A stretch of DNA of 64,000 nt, taken from assembly GCF_014518315.1 (NCBI RefSeq), contig NZ_JACVEL010000001.1:434001-498000 (forward strand), given 5' to 3'. Both the position numbers and the translations under genes were made by a program. The notes under the pieces are model-generated. The model worked only from the letters and a program-made list of their open reading frames with translations. It did not search any database and was not told the DNA's origin. This document shows positions 54,369 through 63,100 of this stretch, one piece after another (position 1 is the stretch's first letter; each line of letters opens with the position of its first letter). The DNA is from Taishania pollutisoli (lineage in GTDB: Bacteria; Bacteroidota; Bacteroidia; Flavobacteriales_D; Crocinitomicaceae).

Positions 54369-57300
54369 TTAATGTGTATGCACTACATGAACAAATCCAT
54401 GTTTCTGATTACCATCGGGCAACGTTATCGCGTATGTATATACTCCCTCAACAACCATGTTTCCTGACATATCCCGTCCATTCCATGTATTGTCATAGTT
54501 ATCATTGGTATAGATCAGGTTTCCCCATCTGTTCACAATCAGTAATTTTGTATCAGGGAGCAATCCTTTGAGAATAAACAAGTCATTGATTCCGTCTCCG
54601 TTCGCAGTAATAATATTCGGAGCCTCCAACTCAGAAATCACTTCAATAGTTATGGTTACTGAATCAACACAACCATTCGCATCGGTCACTGTCAGTGTTA
54701 CATTGTAAAATCCGTCCTGGGTAAATACATAGTTCGCATGCTGTGTTACAGCAAATGTAGTCGTATCCAATTCCCAGTTCCATGAAACAATATTGCCTGT
54801 CGATTCATCGTGGAATTGAATCGGTTCATTCATAGACGCAGGATTCGGAGAATAACTGAACCGGGCATCCACAAACACATCCTCAGCTACCGTGATCGGA
54901 GTCCCTGTTACTGAACATCCGTTTGCATCTGTTACTGTTAGTGTGTATGTACCAACTTGTAGATTAAAGATATCCAACGTTGTGTATACACCACCATTCC
55001 AGGAGTACGTATAAGGACCTGTTCCGCCGGTTACCGTTACCCCCGTAATACTACCTCCCTGCATACAATCAGCATTATCGACAACAGGTTGCCCTGCAAT
55101 TGCCGGAGCAGCAGGTGCTGTAATTGTATACGGAGCACTTGTCGCTGTACAACCATTTGCATCTTCTACTACCAATGTATAGGTTCCCGGTTGTAAATCT
55201 GAAACATCAGCTGTCGGGTTTACATCTCCGTTCCACTCATAAACATACGGACCTACTCCACCCGTCACAGACAACCCTGAAATAGATCCTCCGGTTTGAC
55301 AGGTCGCGGAAACAACATTAGCTGTTCCGGTTATCGAAGGAACTCCCTGGCTATTGATCACATGTGGGCCACTGGTAATCTGACAACCATTGTCATCTGT
55401 TACAACAAGTGTGTATGAACCTGCTGACACGTTCAACAAATCAATTTGAGCTGTCACATTGGTATTCCACGCATAAACATATGGCTGTGCGCCTCCGGAA
55501 ACAGTAATTCCCGTAATACTTCCACCTTGCGTACATGTTGCATCAGTAATGGTTGCTGTTCCACCGAAAACAGGTGGTGCCACCTGGGTAATGGTATACG
55601 GTCCGCTTTGAACGACACATCCCGCGTTATCTGTAACTGTTAATGTATATTGTCCCGCTGCTGCGCCTGTAAGATCAGTTGTCGCTGAAATCGTTGTATT
55701 CCACGCAAACGTATACGGTTGCGTTCCTCCGGAAACGGTTAATCCTGTGACAGAACCCTGCGTAGTACATGTAGCATTTGTTACAACTGCTGTTCCGTTA
55801 ATTACCGGAGCTCCGACCATATTAATTGTAATCGTCGCACTCGTGTCCGTACACCCATTCGCGTCTGTCACGACAAAAACATAAGGGCCCGCAGGTACAT
55901 TTGCCAGGTCGATTGTAGCTGACGGGTTACTATTCCATTGATAGGTAAGTGTTCCTGTTCCACCAGTCACCGTCAGTCCGGAAATTGCCCCCTGGCTTGT
56001 ACATGTTGCATTTGTTACGGCAGGCGTACCTCCAATAACAGGAGCGGTATCTTCATCAACCTGGTAAGGTCCCGACTGTACCTGACAACCATTGTCATCA
56101 GTTACTGTAAGTGTATAACTTCCGGCAGCAGCTCCCGTAAGATCTGCTGTTGTTGTTACCGTTCCACTCCAGTCAAACTGGTATGGAGTTCCCCCACCGG
56201 TCACTGCCAACCCTGTAATTGCTCCACCAGTATTACAATTCTCATTTGTAATAGCCGCTGTTCCTGAAATCACAGGTGCAGCAGTCATTGGTATTACATA
56301 GGGTCCGCTTTGTGCTGTACATCCGTTTGCATCTGTCACGGTTAAGGTATATGAACCTTGTGCAGCAGACAAATCCTGGTTTGGTGTCGTAGTCCCGTTC
56401 CAGTCATAATTTGTGATGGCAACAGACGCATTCACTACCAATCCTGTAATGGTACCGTTCGCTGAACATGTTGCAGCTGTAATCACAGGTGTTCCACTGA
56501 TTGTAGGTCCTCCTACTCCGCTGATTGTATGTGGACCGCTTTGTGCCGTACATCCATTCTCATCTGTTACAGTGAGTGTATAATTACCCGCTGATGCATT
56601 TGACAAATTCGTTCCCGGAGTACTTGTCCCATTCCAGTTGTATGTCAATGTACCTGTTCCACCGGAAGCATTTAAACCGGAAATTGAACCTCCTGCGGTA
56701 CAAGTTGCATTGGTAATCACCACTGTACCTGTAATCGACGGACTTGCCCCGACAACTACTCTAACCGGTTTTCTGAATGTTCCCGGGCATGTTCCTACAT
56801 AGTAGGTCGTTGTTGTTGTCAGAACGGGGGTATTAAATGTTAATCCTGTTGCAACAGGAGCTCCTCCGAATTGTGACGTGTACCATCCAATAGTTGCACC
56901 GCCCGGAAGTGTTCCGGTAACTGTTGCCGTCAGTGTTGTTGACTGGCTTCCGCAAATCGTATCATTGCCGGCAGTAATATCATAGATTGATGTACCCGTA
57001 TTGGTAAGTCCCACACCACCAGACGTTGCTCCGTTCATGGGGAAAGAAGCAGACCAGGGGTTTTGACTTCCGTTACTTGTCGTACCACCCGGTGCTCCGC
57101 CTGCAACAGATAACACAGGGGTTCCTGAAGTATAGGTAATTCCACCTCCTGCTCCGCCTGCACCCGGTCCGCACAGTTCATGAGTTCCGCCTCCAAGTGA
57201 TGAAAACACCAGGCTATGCGATCCTCCGCCACCGCCATTTGCAGTAAGGTTGACTGTTGCCGGGATCGGGTTACTGTTTTTCACGTAGATATAACCGCCA

Positions 57301-58664
57301 CCGCCACCACCGCCGGCTCCGTCATTTCCTCTACGTTGCCCCACTCCGGCTGTTTGATTGGTTGGATTTGAATTTTGTCCGTTTTCCCCGTTGGAAAGAA
57401 TGCTTCCTGTACCTGTAATCGTTCCGTAAACAGTAAGATGAATAATTCCACCACCACGACCACCGGAACCTCCTTGTCCTGAATCTTGTCCACCGGCACC
57501 ACCTCCTCCTCCAAGGAAGATTTTAGATGGGTTGTATACCAAGGCATGCCCACCGTAACCACCATTCTCTTTACGGGCGTTTCCTCCCCAGATTGCTCTG
57601 TTGGGTCCGTTCACCGCAGGATTCTGATTGGAGTTGGCGTAAGTATATCCACCACGACCTCCACCGGAACTCAACGTTGTTGCCATGTTTGGCTTCTCCA
57701 GGTTCCAGATAGCAGCATAGCCAGGTGTCGGAATTCCTTTTCCGGTATGTCCGTTTGTATCTCCTACATTCGCGCCACCGCCACCGCCGGAGTTCTGAGG
57801 GCCGCCACCGCCGCCACCATTGGCAAGAGCACCACGTCCGTAACGGGAATAAAGCGTTGTATATTCAGTGGTAAAACCGATGATACTCTCACCGATCGCA
57901 CCACCCAGTGTAACATTCATCGTTCCCAAACGGGTGTCTCCGTTACCTGCACCTTCCGTGTGTGGTGTATTACCACCCGTTGCACTTGTTCCTTCAACTA
58001 CACCACCCCGAAATCCTCTTGCAGAAGCATTGATTGCTCCTGCTGTATTTAATGCCAGATTTCCATCAACTTCGATCGCAATTACACCACCTGTTGTTCC
58101 ATTCCAATCGGGAGAAATAACAGCTCCGGGATTGTTAATTGTTAAATTTCCATAGCGCGGAACACGAATAACCTGTACTTTACCCGCACTCAGGTAATTA
58201 TTTTCCAACGGGCACGTCAAATTGATCTGTGTAGTTCCACCTACAGAAGCGACTTCCCTCAATTCAAAATTACCCACACTTCCATAGTTAGCAACCCGGC
58301 CGTATTTATGTGCATTCTGATACGATTGTCCGTAATTGGAGTTTACTTCAACACCTCCTCCCCAGCTTACTTCCGGATAATTATTGATATTGTAATTCAG
58401 ACCATCAATATTGTCAAATTGCATTTGGATGATCATGATTAAATCTCCCTGCTGCAGATTTCCTGTAAAACCCGCTCCGTTCAGTTGGTTTGCGGCAACA
58501 GTTATCGAAGAATTTCCAATCGTTGCATTGGACGTCAATGTAGTATATGTATTAACAATCGTACCTGCCGTATTGATGGTTGCATTGCCATTTTTCCCTC
58601 TTTGAGCAACTAATGAAAAAGAGTGAAGGAGCAGGAGAAAGACGAGTATGAATAGTTGTCTCAT
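54369..58664 (-). CDS. Giant glycine-rich SprB-repeat adhesin with type IX (CHU_C) signal
   Basis: This 1431-residue protein has a signal peptide ending LVAQ (about 21). A beta-rich domain follows (about 25-270), then a strikingly glycine-rich domain (about 275-540) with several runs of five to seven glycines interleaved with aromatics. A short Ig-like domain follows, then eight tandem SprB-type repeats of about 78 residues (about 641-1258), each with a cysteine pair, a YxWN motif, YTLTVTDANGC and SGPY. A PKD domain (about 1260-1340) and the gliding-associated CHU_C domain (NGDGINDLFILKG, NRWGNLIYTND, GVYTYAITL) close the chain. It is a cell-surface adhesin related in its repeats to SprB. No PorP/SprF gene is adjacent. 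Confidence 0.9.
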   Translation of the reverse strand: MRQLFILVFLLLLHSFSLVAQRGKNGNATINTAGTIVNTYTTLTSNATIGNSSITVAANQLNGAGFTGNLQQGDLIMIIQMQFDNIDGLNYNINNYPEVSWGGGVEVNSNYGQSYQNAHKYGRVANYGSVGNFELREVASVGGTTQINLTCPLENNYLSAGKVQVIRVPRYGNLTINNPGAVISPDWNGTTGGVIAIEVDGNLALNTAGAINASARGFRGGVVEGTSATGGNTPHTEGAGNGDTRLGTMNVTLGGAIGESIIGFTTEYTTLYSRYGRGALANGGGGGGPQNSGGGGGANVGDTNGHTGKGIPTPGYAAIWNLEKPNMATTLSSGGGRGGYTYANSNQNPAVNGPNRAIWGGNARKENGGYGGHALVYNPSKIFLGGGGGAGGQDSGQGGSGGRGGGIIHLTVYGTITGTGSILSNGENGQNSNPTNQTAGVGQRRGNDGAGGGGGGGYIYVKNSNPIPATVNLTANGGGGGSHSLVFSSLGGGTHELCGPGAGGAGGGITYTSGTPVLSVAGGAPGGTTSNGSQNPWSASFPMNGATSGGVGLTNTGTSIYDITAGNDTICGSQSTTLTATVTGTLPGGATIGWYTSQFGGAPVATGLTFNTPVLTTTTTYYVGTCPGTFRKPVRVVVGASPSITGTVVITNATCTAGGSISGLNASGGTGTLTYNWNGTSTPGTNLSNASAGNYTLTVTDENGCTAQSGPHTISGVGGPTISGTPVITAATCSANGTITGLVVNASVAITNYDWNGTTTPNQDLSAAQGSYTLTVTDANGCTAQSGPYVIPMTAAPVISGTAAITNENCNTGGAITGLAVTGGGTPYQFDWSGTVTTTADLTGAAAGSYTLTVTDDNGCQVQSGPYQVDEDTAPVIGGTPAVTNATCTSQGAISGLTVTGGTGTLTYQWNSNPSATIDLANVPAGPYVFVVTDANGCTDTSATITINMVGAPVINGTAVVTNATCTTQGSVTGLTVSGGTQPYTFAWNTTISATTDLTGAAAGQYTLTVTDNAGCVVQSGPYTITQVAPPVFGGTATITDATCTQGGSITGITVSGGAQPYVYAWNTNVTAQIDLLNVSAGSYTLVVTDDNGCQITSGPHVINSQGVPSITGTANVVSATCQTGGSISGLSVTGGVGPYVYEWNGDVNPTADVSDLQPGTYTLVVEDANGCTATSAPYTITAPAAPAIAGQPVVDNADCMQGGSITGVTVTGGTGPYTYSWNGGVYTTLDIFNLQVGTYTLTVTDANGCSVTGTPITVAEDVFVDARFSYSPNPASMNEPIQFHDESTGNIVSWNWELDTTTFAVTQHANYVFTQDGFYNVTLTVTDANGCVDSVTITIEVISELEAPNIITANGDGINDLFILKGLLPDTKLLIVNRWGNLIYTNDNYDNTWNGRDMSGNMVVEGVYTYAITLPDGNQKHGFVHVVHTH
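54890..56745 (-). repeat. Array of eight SprB-type coding repeats
   Basis: Eight in-frame units of about 234 bp lie inside the giant adhesin. Each encodes a G-x-x-x-x-x-x-A-x-C start, an SGG-PYxYxWN centre and a YTLTVTDANGC strand. The boundaries given are approximate. The copies are similar in protein but diverged in DNA, so recombination by slippage is probably low. Confidence 0.8.
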
Positions 58665-58752
58665 AAGTACTCAATATATTATCAAGAATATTTCTACTTC
58701 AAAGGTTTGTTTTTAAATAGAACGATTGAACTGATTAAAAAGTTGGCTGAAA

Positions 58753-59241
58753 TTAAAAAGATTTATTGATCTGCAGCAATATATTTGACACAGCGGGACA
58801 AATTTCCGCATTCTTTCGGGTCAGATCAAGAATCTGATTTATGTTCTTTCTATCCGTATGCGGATACTCCCGGCAAGCTAAGGGTCTGTTTTCATAGATA
58901 ATACAGGTATTATCAGCCATCAAAAAATGACATGGAGACTGCTGCAATACATAGTCATTGTCTTCATCTATTTTTAAAAATTTCTTAATAAAATCCGATG
59001 CTGTCATTCGCATGTGTGCCGAAATTCGTCTGATGTCAATATCTCTGAAAATCGGGCTGGTTGTTTTACAACAATTGGCACATTTTAAACAGTCTACTTT
59101 TCGAAAGACAGCCTGGTGCTCCTTGTGAAACAGCTCATCTAAATTCTTCGGCTTTTTCTTTTTAAAGCCTTTCAACTGCTTCGCAATGTTTTCACTTTTA
59201 GCAGCTGCCTGATTCATCCAATCCTGGTATTGTTTGTCCAT
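58753..59241 (-). CDS. YkgJ-family cysteine-cluster protein
   Basis: This 162-residue soluble protein has the metal-chelating cysteine cluster of the YkgJ (UPF0153) family. CLKCANCCK has Cys51, Cys54, Cys57 and Cys58; SPCHFL, NTCIIYENRPLACREYP and a late CPAV cysteine follow. The family is described as putative zinc- or iron-chelating with no known reaction. It is divergent from the flavoprotein gene, and the two start regions lie within 90 nt. Confidence 0.88.
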   Translation of the reverse strand: MDKQYQDWMNQAAAKSENIAKQLKGFKKKKPKNLDELFHKEHQAVFRKVDCLKCANCCKTTSPIFRDIDIRRISAHMRMTASDFIKKFLKIDEDNDYVLQQSPCHFLMADNTCIIYENRPLACREYPHTDRKNINQILDLTRKNAEICPAVSNILLQINKSF

Positions 59242-59295
59242 GAGTGCAAATATAAATCATGAAAACATAACCGGAAAGCAGGTTTATTGTCAAAA

Positions 59296-59303
59296 TAAAT
59301 TTG
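59296..59303 (+). promoter_or_regulatory. Candidate -7 element of the flavoprotein gene
   Basis: TAAATTTG matches TAnnTTTG, 26 nt before the preferred ATG at 59330. This supports that start over the earlier in-frame ATGs. Confidence 0.4.
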
Positions 59304-59329
59304 TTATTTTTATCGTGAATTACTTAGAT

Positions 59330-60832
59330 ATGGACACATTTGATTTGATTATCATCGGTGGCGGTCCTTCCGGATATGCCGCAGCAATGAGAGGAATTGA
59401 TTACGGAAAGAGAGTTTGTTTAATAGAGCGGGATAAAATTGGCGGGGCCGGAGTGTACGACGGAGCCCTGTCTTCCAAAACCCTTTGGGAAGTCGCCAAT
59501 CGCGTGGCGAGTATCAATGATGCAATTGTACAGGAAGGAAGAGATCCTTACGAAATTTCATGGGAATCTGTACAAAAAACGGTAAATGAGGCAAAACTGG
59601 AACGAAAATTACAGTACTCCATGCACCTTAAATTGCTTCAGGACACAACGACCAATCAATTGTTGTGGGTAGAGCGGGGACAAGCATCCTTTGTTTCGGC
59701 CCATGAAGTGAAAATCGTTCATGAAGGAGGTGAAAAAATAATATGGGGAGAACACATTATTTTGGCTACGGGATCAAGGCCACGTCATCTTCCTCACTAT
59801 GAAATTGATGAACGATCCATTTTAACCAGTGACGGAATCGAACACATCGAGGATTACCCGGAAAGCCTGGTAATTGTCGGTGCAGGAGTCATCGGTTGTG
59901 AATATGCAACTATTTTTGCCAACCTGGGAAAAACAAAAGTATACCTCATTGACAGACAAAGTCGTATTCTCCCGGGAGAAGATGAAGATATTTCCGTACT
60001 GGTTGCAAAAAACCTGGAGAGCAGAGGAGTAACCATTCACCACAATGCGACACTGGAACGCATGGAAGTTGTTGACGGAGAAGTAGAATATGAATTGAGT
60101 TACCCGGACACAACCCGTCAGACGATTCGCGTTAAAAAAGCATTGCTATCAATCGGAAGAGTCCCGAATGTAGAAGGTTTGAACCTGGAAGCCATTGGTG
60201 TGACGTTAACAGACAGGGGGTTGATTGAGGTAGACGACACTCAGACAAAAATTCCGCACATCTACGCCGTAGGAGATGTAAGCGGCGGAATTTCGCTGGT
60301 TAACATGGGAGAGATTGAAGCCCGCCATGCTGTAGAAAAGATTTTCGGAAATATTCAGAACCGGCTCAACATTGACAATGTTTGTACCATTATGTTCCTG
60401 CAACCGGAAGTTGCACTCGTTGGAATGAATGAGCAGCAGTGTGTGGAAAAGAACATTCCGATCAAGGTAGTTAAAATTGATTTTTCATTGATCGCACGGG
60501 CTATTGCTATGCGCAAAACGCAGGGATTCTTTAAAATTATCGTTACCAATGATGAGGAGATGCGTATTCTCGGAATGCGGGCATGTGGAGAACACGCTTC
60601 AACAGCTATCCAGGGAGTCGGATTATTGATCAAAATGAATCAACCGATTGAAGTGTTATCGGAGTTGATTCATCCGCATCCATCTATTGTTGAAGGAATT
60701 CAGGAATGTGTGAGAATGTTGTTGAACAAGTCTATTTTTAAATCCAATGTATTCCGGGATAAATTAGCTTGCTATTCATTGGTTGACGGTGTAAAAACGA
60801 ACCTGGAAACAGGTATTCAATGTGTTATTTAA
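59330..60832 (+). CDS. Dihydrolipoamide-dehydrogenase-like flavoprotein lacking the redox disulfide
   Basis: Counted from the ATG at 59330 (500 residues), the protein has the FAD-binding IIIGGGPSGYAAAMRG, the NAD-binding VIVGAGVIGCEYATIF, the second FAD motif IYAVGDVSGG and a dimerisation domain. The C-terminal HPHPSIVE keeps the catalytic-base His-Glu pair. At the position of the CLNVGC disulfide it has GVYDGA (in KIGGAGVYDGALSSKTLWE), so both cysteines are replaced. It cannot act as an ordinary lipoamide dehydrogenase. A soluble-transhydrogenase-like or novel NAD(P) oxidoreductase role is possible. Longer frames to 59234 overlap the divergent YkgJ gene. Confidence 0.85.
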   Translation: MDTFDLIIIGGGPSGYAAAMRGIDYGKRVCLIERDKIGGAGVYDGALSSKTLWEVANRVASINDAIVQEGRDPYEISWESVQKTVNEAKLERKLQYSMHLKLLQDTTTNQLLWVERGQASFVSAHEVKIVHEGGEKIIWGEHIILATGSRPRHLPHYEIDERSILTSDGIEHIEDYPESLVIVGAGVIGCEYATIFANLGKTKVYLIDRQSRILPGEDEDISVLVAKNLESRGVTIHHNATLERMEVVDGEVEYELSYPDTTRQTIRVKKALLSIGRVPNVEGLNLEAIGVTLTDRGLIEVDDTQTKIPHIYAVGDVSGGISLVNMGEIEARHAVEKIFGNIQNRLNIDNVCTIMFLQPEVALVGMNEQQCVEKNIPIKVVKIDFSLIARAIAMRKTQGFFKIIVTNDEEMRILGMRACGEHASTAIQGVGLLIKMNQPIEVLSELIHPHPSIVEGIQECVRMLLNKSIFKSNVFRDKLACYSLVDGVKTNLETGIQCVI

Positions 60833-60859
60833 TTCCGTAAAGAATTTGTTCAAAATCAA

Positions 60860-61789
60860 TTACCGGCGGGAATTCCTGTAAAATTCCGTCCACTTGATTT
60901 CGTACTCTTTTCTGTTCTTTTGAACCAATACATCCAGAATCAACCCCGTGAATAAGGAGATAATACCACTCAGGGCGAGAAAAACACTCAGAATAAATGT
61001 CGGAAACCGCGGTACAAGTCCGATCTCAATGTATTCAATAAATACAGGAATAAAAAAGAGCACCGCCAAACCGATCAGCAGCACGGATAACCAGCCGAAG
61101 AACAATAAGGGCTTGTATTCTTTAAAGAGGGTAACGATTGTTTTAATGACTTTAAATCCGTCAGAAAATGTCCGGAGCTTGGATTCACTTCCTTCGGGAC
61201 GGTCTTTGTACTGAATGGGAACTTCCACAATGCTCAGTCGTTTATCCAAGGCATGAATCGTCATTTCCGTTTCGATCTCAAAACCGGAAGTCATAACCGG
61301 AAATAATTTAACAAATGACTCGGAAAATGCCCGGTACCCACTCATGATGTCCCTCAGTTCTTTCTTCCAGATCGTATTGATTAAGCTCCTGACCAATTTA
61401 TTTCCGGTGTTGTGAAAAGCCCGTTTATTTTCGGTAAAATAGGTAGAAGACAAACGATCTCCCGTCACCATATCAGCGCGTCCCTCAAGAATCGGCTGAA
61501 TGATCTTCACGGCTTCTTCTGCAGGATAAGTGTCATCACCATCTATCATTAAATAACAATCTGCTTCAACAGTCCGGAACATGGTGCGAATCACATTTCC
61601 TTTTCCCTGCTGATACACACGTTCAACAATTGCTCCCGCATTTGTTGCTATTTCCACAGAATTATCCGTCGAATTGTTGTCAAACACATAAATTGCTGCT
61701 TCCGGTAAATGTTGCTGAAAATCCTTTACAACTTTTTCGATGGTAAGTGCTTCATTATAACAGGGAATCAGTACTGCTACTTTTTTCAT
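60860..61789 (-). CDS. Family 2 glycosyltransferase (polyprenyl-phosphate sugar type)
   Basis: This 309-residue GT-A enzyme starts VAVLIPCYNEALTIEKVV. The DxD-type site is in YLMIDGDDTYP (about residues 78-88), the EMTIHALDKRL region follows, and two C-terminal transmembrane helices lie at about 223-245 and 258-283. The layout matches the DPM1/GtrB-like enzymes that transfer a sugar from a nucleotide donor to undecaprenyl phosphate at the inner membrane. It overlaps the upstream membrane-protein gene by 4 nt (ATGA), so the two are translationally coupled and probably act in one pathway. Confidence 0.9.
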   Translation of the reverse strand: MKKVAVLIPCYNEALTIEKVVKDFQQHLPEAAIYVFDNNSTDNSVEIATNAGAIVERVYQQGKGNVIRTMFRTVEADCYLMIDGDDTYPAEEAVKIIQPILEGRADMVTGDRLSSTYFTENKRAFHNTGNKLVRSLINTIWKKELRDIMSGYRAFSESFVKLFPVMTSGFEIETEMTIHALDKRLSIVEVPIQYKDRPEGSESKLRTFSDGFKVIKTIVTLFKEYKPLLFFGWLSVLLIGLAVLFFIPVFIEYIEIGLVPRFPTFILSVFLALSGIISLFTGLILDVLVQKNRKEYEIKWTEFYRNSRR

Positions 61790-63036
61790 ACATTCACTTT
61801 TTTTGCAAAGAACGGGAACTTGATATCACTCCATCGGATCAGGGATACAACTGTTAAAAACAATCCTGAAACAGTTACCCATAGCGACCTGTACGTAAAC
61901 CAGCTATGAATTTCCGCATGATTTGCTGTTGCGAACAACCACAACAAGGGAATGCATGCAATTGCCAGAAACAGCAGCGCCTTTTGTATGCCTTTTCGAT
62001 TAAAGTAAATAACCACCAATATGAGTAATCCTATGAGAATAATACTCAGTGGGACAAGATTGAGCATTGTGATATTATCAAGAATAACATCTATTCGTGA
62101 ACTGTGCCATACCCCTGCACGCTCTTCGATCTTTTCAGCAATTTCCTTAGTAATGGAATAATCTGTAAAAATGAAGATCAGCAACCATTTAAACATCCAG
62201 GTAAGCAGGTACCCAAAAAACCAAAGCAGCGAATACCCGACAATGGTTTTGAATTTTTGAAACCAGTCAACAACCGCACCTTGACAAGCCACCCATACCA
62301 GCAGCGGAATACCCAATGTAATAACCGGAGCCGTGAGCAGGTCAAAATAACTGGTAAGTGATCCCAGAATCAGGAATAAAACATCTACTCTTTTTTGTTG
62401 GTTATTGTTCTTAAGCAGTGTAATCGATCCGATCATTGCAATCAGAAAGACGGGAGTAAACTGCAACGACATCAGAATCAGGTAATAATTGACAAAAACC
62501 ATCCCGATCAACAGCAAATACATTTCAGGTTTCCTGATATTCCTGCTCAGCGCAGCAACAAAAGCAAAAATGACAACGCTGCATATCAGGAAGTTTATCC
62601 ATCTTACTCCGGACAGATCTGAAGTAATAAACAGCCAGCGATATGCAAACGAACTCCCATGCCAGTATCTTCCATAAATAAAGTTGGGTTCATGCATTTT
62701 TTTCTGTATTCCCAGATTAATGTGGATTGTAGCGTCCAAAGAATTCTCATTTGAATAGTACCATTGCGGGAACAACAAATATTTAAAGGGTTTATGCGGA
62801 CTGGTATTGTAGATCATATTCATAATCAGGTAATCCGTAAAGTTATCAGCCTGGTGAGCCGGCTCCCTGATCAGGTATTGTGGGTATGCATGTTCGTCAT
62901 TGTACATTTCCACGGAATGTACAATGTTTTCTTTAATTGATTCATTCGGAAGCAAACAGGAAATGGTTCCGAACACAATAAAACATAATTGTAGTATAAA
63001 AAACCATTTCGTGTAGGTAAGTAATTGTTTTCTCAT
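61786..63036 (-). CDS. Polytopic membrane protein coupled to the glycosyltransferase
   Basis: Counted from the ATG at 63036 (416 residues), this integral membrane protein has about nine to ten hydrophobic segments and a long non-membrane stretch near the N-terminus (about 40-140, with Trp, Tyr and His). That layout resembles the GT-C fold glycosyltransferases that use polyprenyl-phosphate sugars, but no clear DxD or ExD in the first loop can be assigned, so the fold is a guess. The ATGA overlap with the polyprenyl-phosphate-type glycosyltransferase favours a joint glycan role. Confidence 0.65.
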   Translation of the reverse strand: MRKQLLTYTKWFFILQLCFIVFGTISCLLPNESIKENIVHSVEMYNDEHAYPQYLIREPAHQADNFTDYLIMNMIYNTSPHKPFKYLLFPQWYYSNENSLDATIHINLGIQKKMHEPNFIYGRYWHGSSFAYRWLFITSDLSGVRWINFLICSVVIFAFVAALSRNIRKPEMYLLLIGMVFVNYYLILMSLQFTPVFLIAMIGSITLLKNNNQQKRVDVLFLILGSLTSYFDLLTAPVITLGIPLLVWVACQGAVVDWFQKFKTIVGYSLLWFFGYLLTWMFKWLLIFIFTDYSITKEIAEKIEERAGVWHSSRIDVILDNITMLNLVPLSIILIGLLILVVIYFNRKGIQKALLFLAIACIPLLWLFATANHAEIHSWFTYRSLWVTVSGLFLTVVSLIRWSDIKFPFFAKKVNV

Positions 63037-63100
63037 TCTTAACAATCATTTGGTTCACGAAGATATGTAAAATGTTTTTGTTAATCTGTGCTTTGGTGTT

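Noticed and set aside
57486-58052. Open frame of 188 codons opposite the glycine-rich adhesin
   Set aside because: Its Ser/Thr/Cys-rich content is the reverse-strand reflection of glycine and asparagine codons; no independent support.
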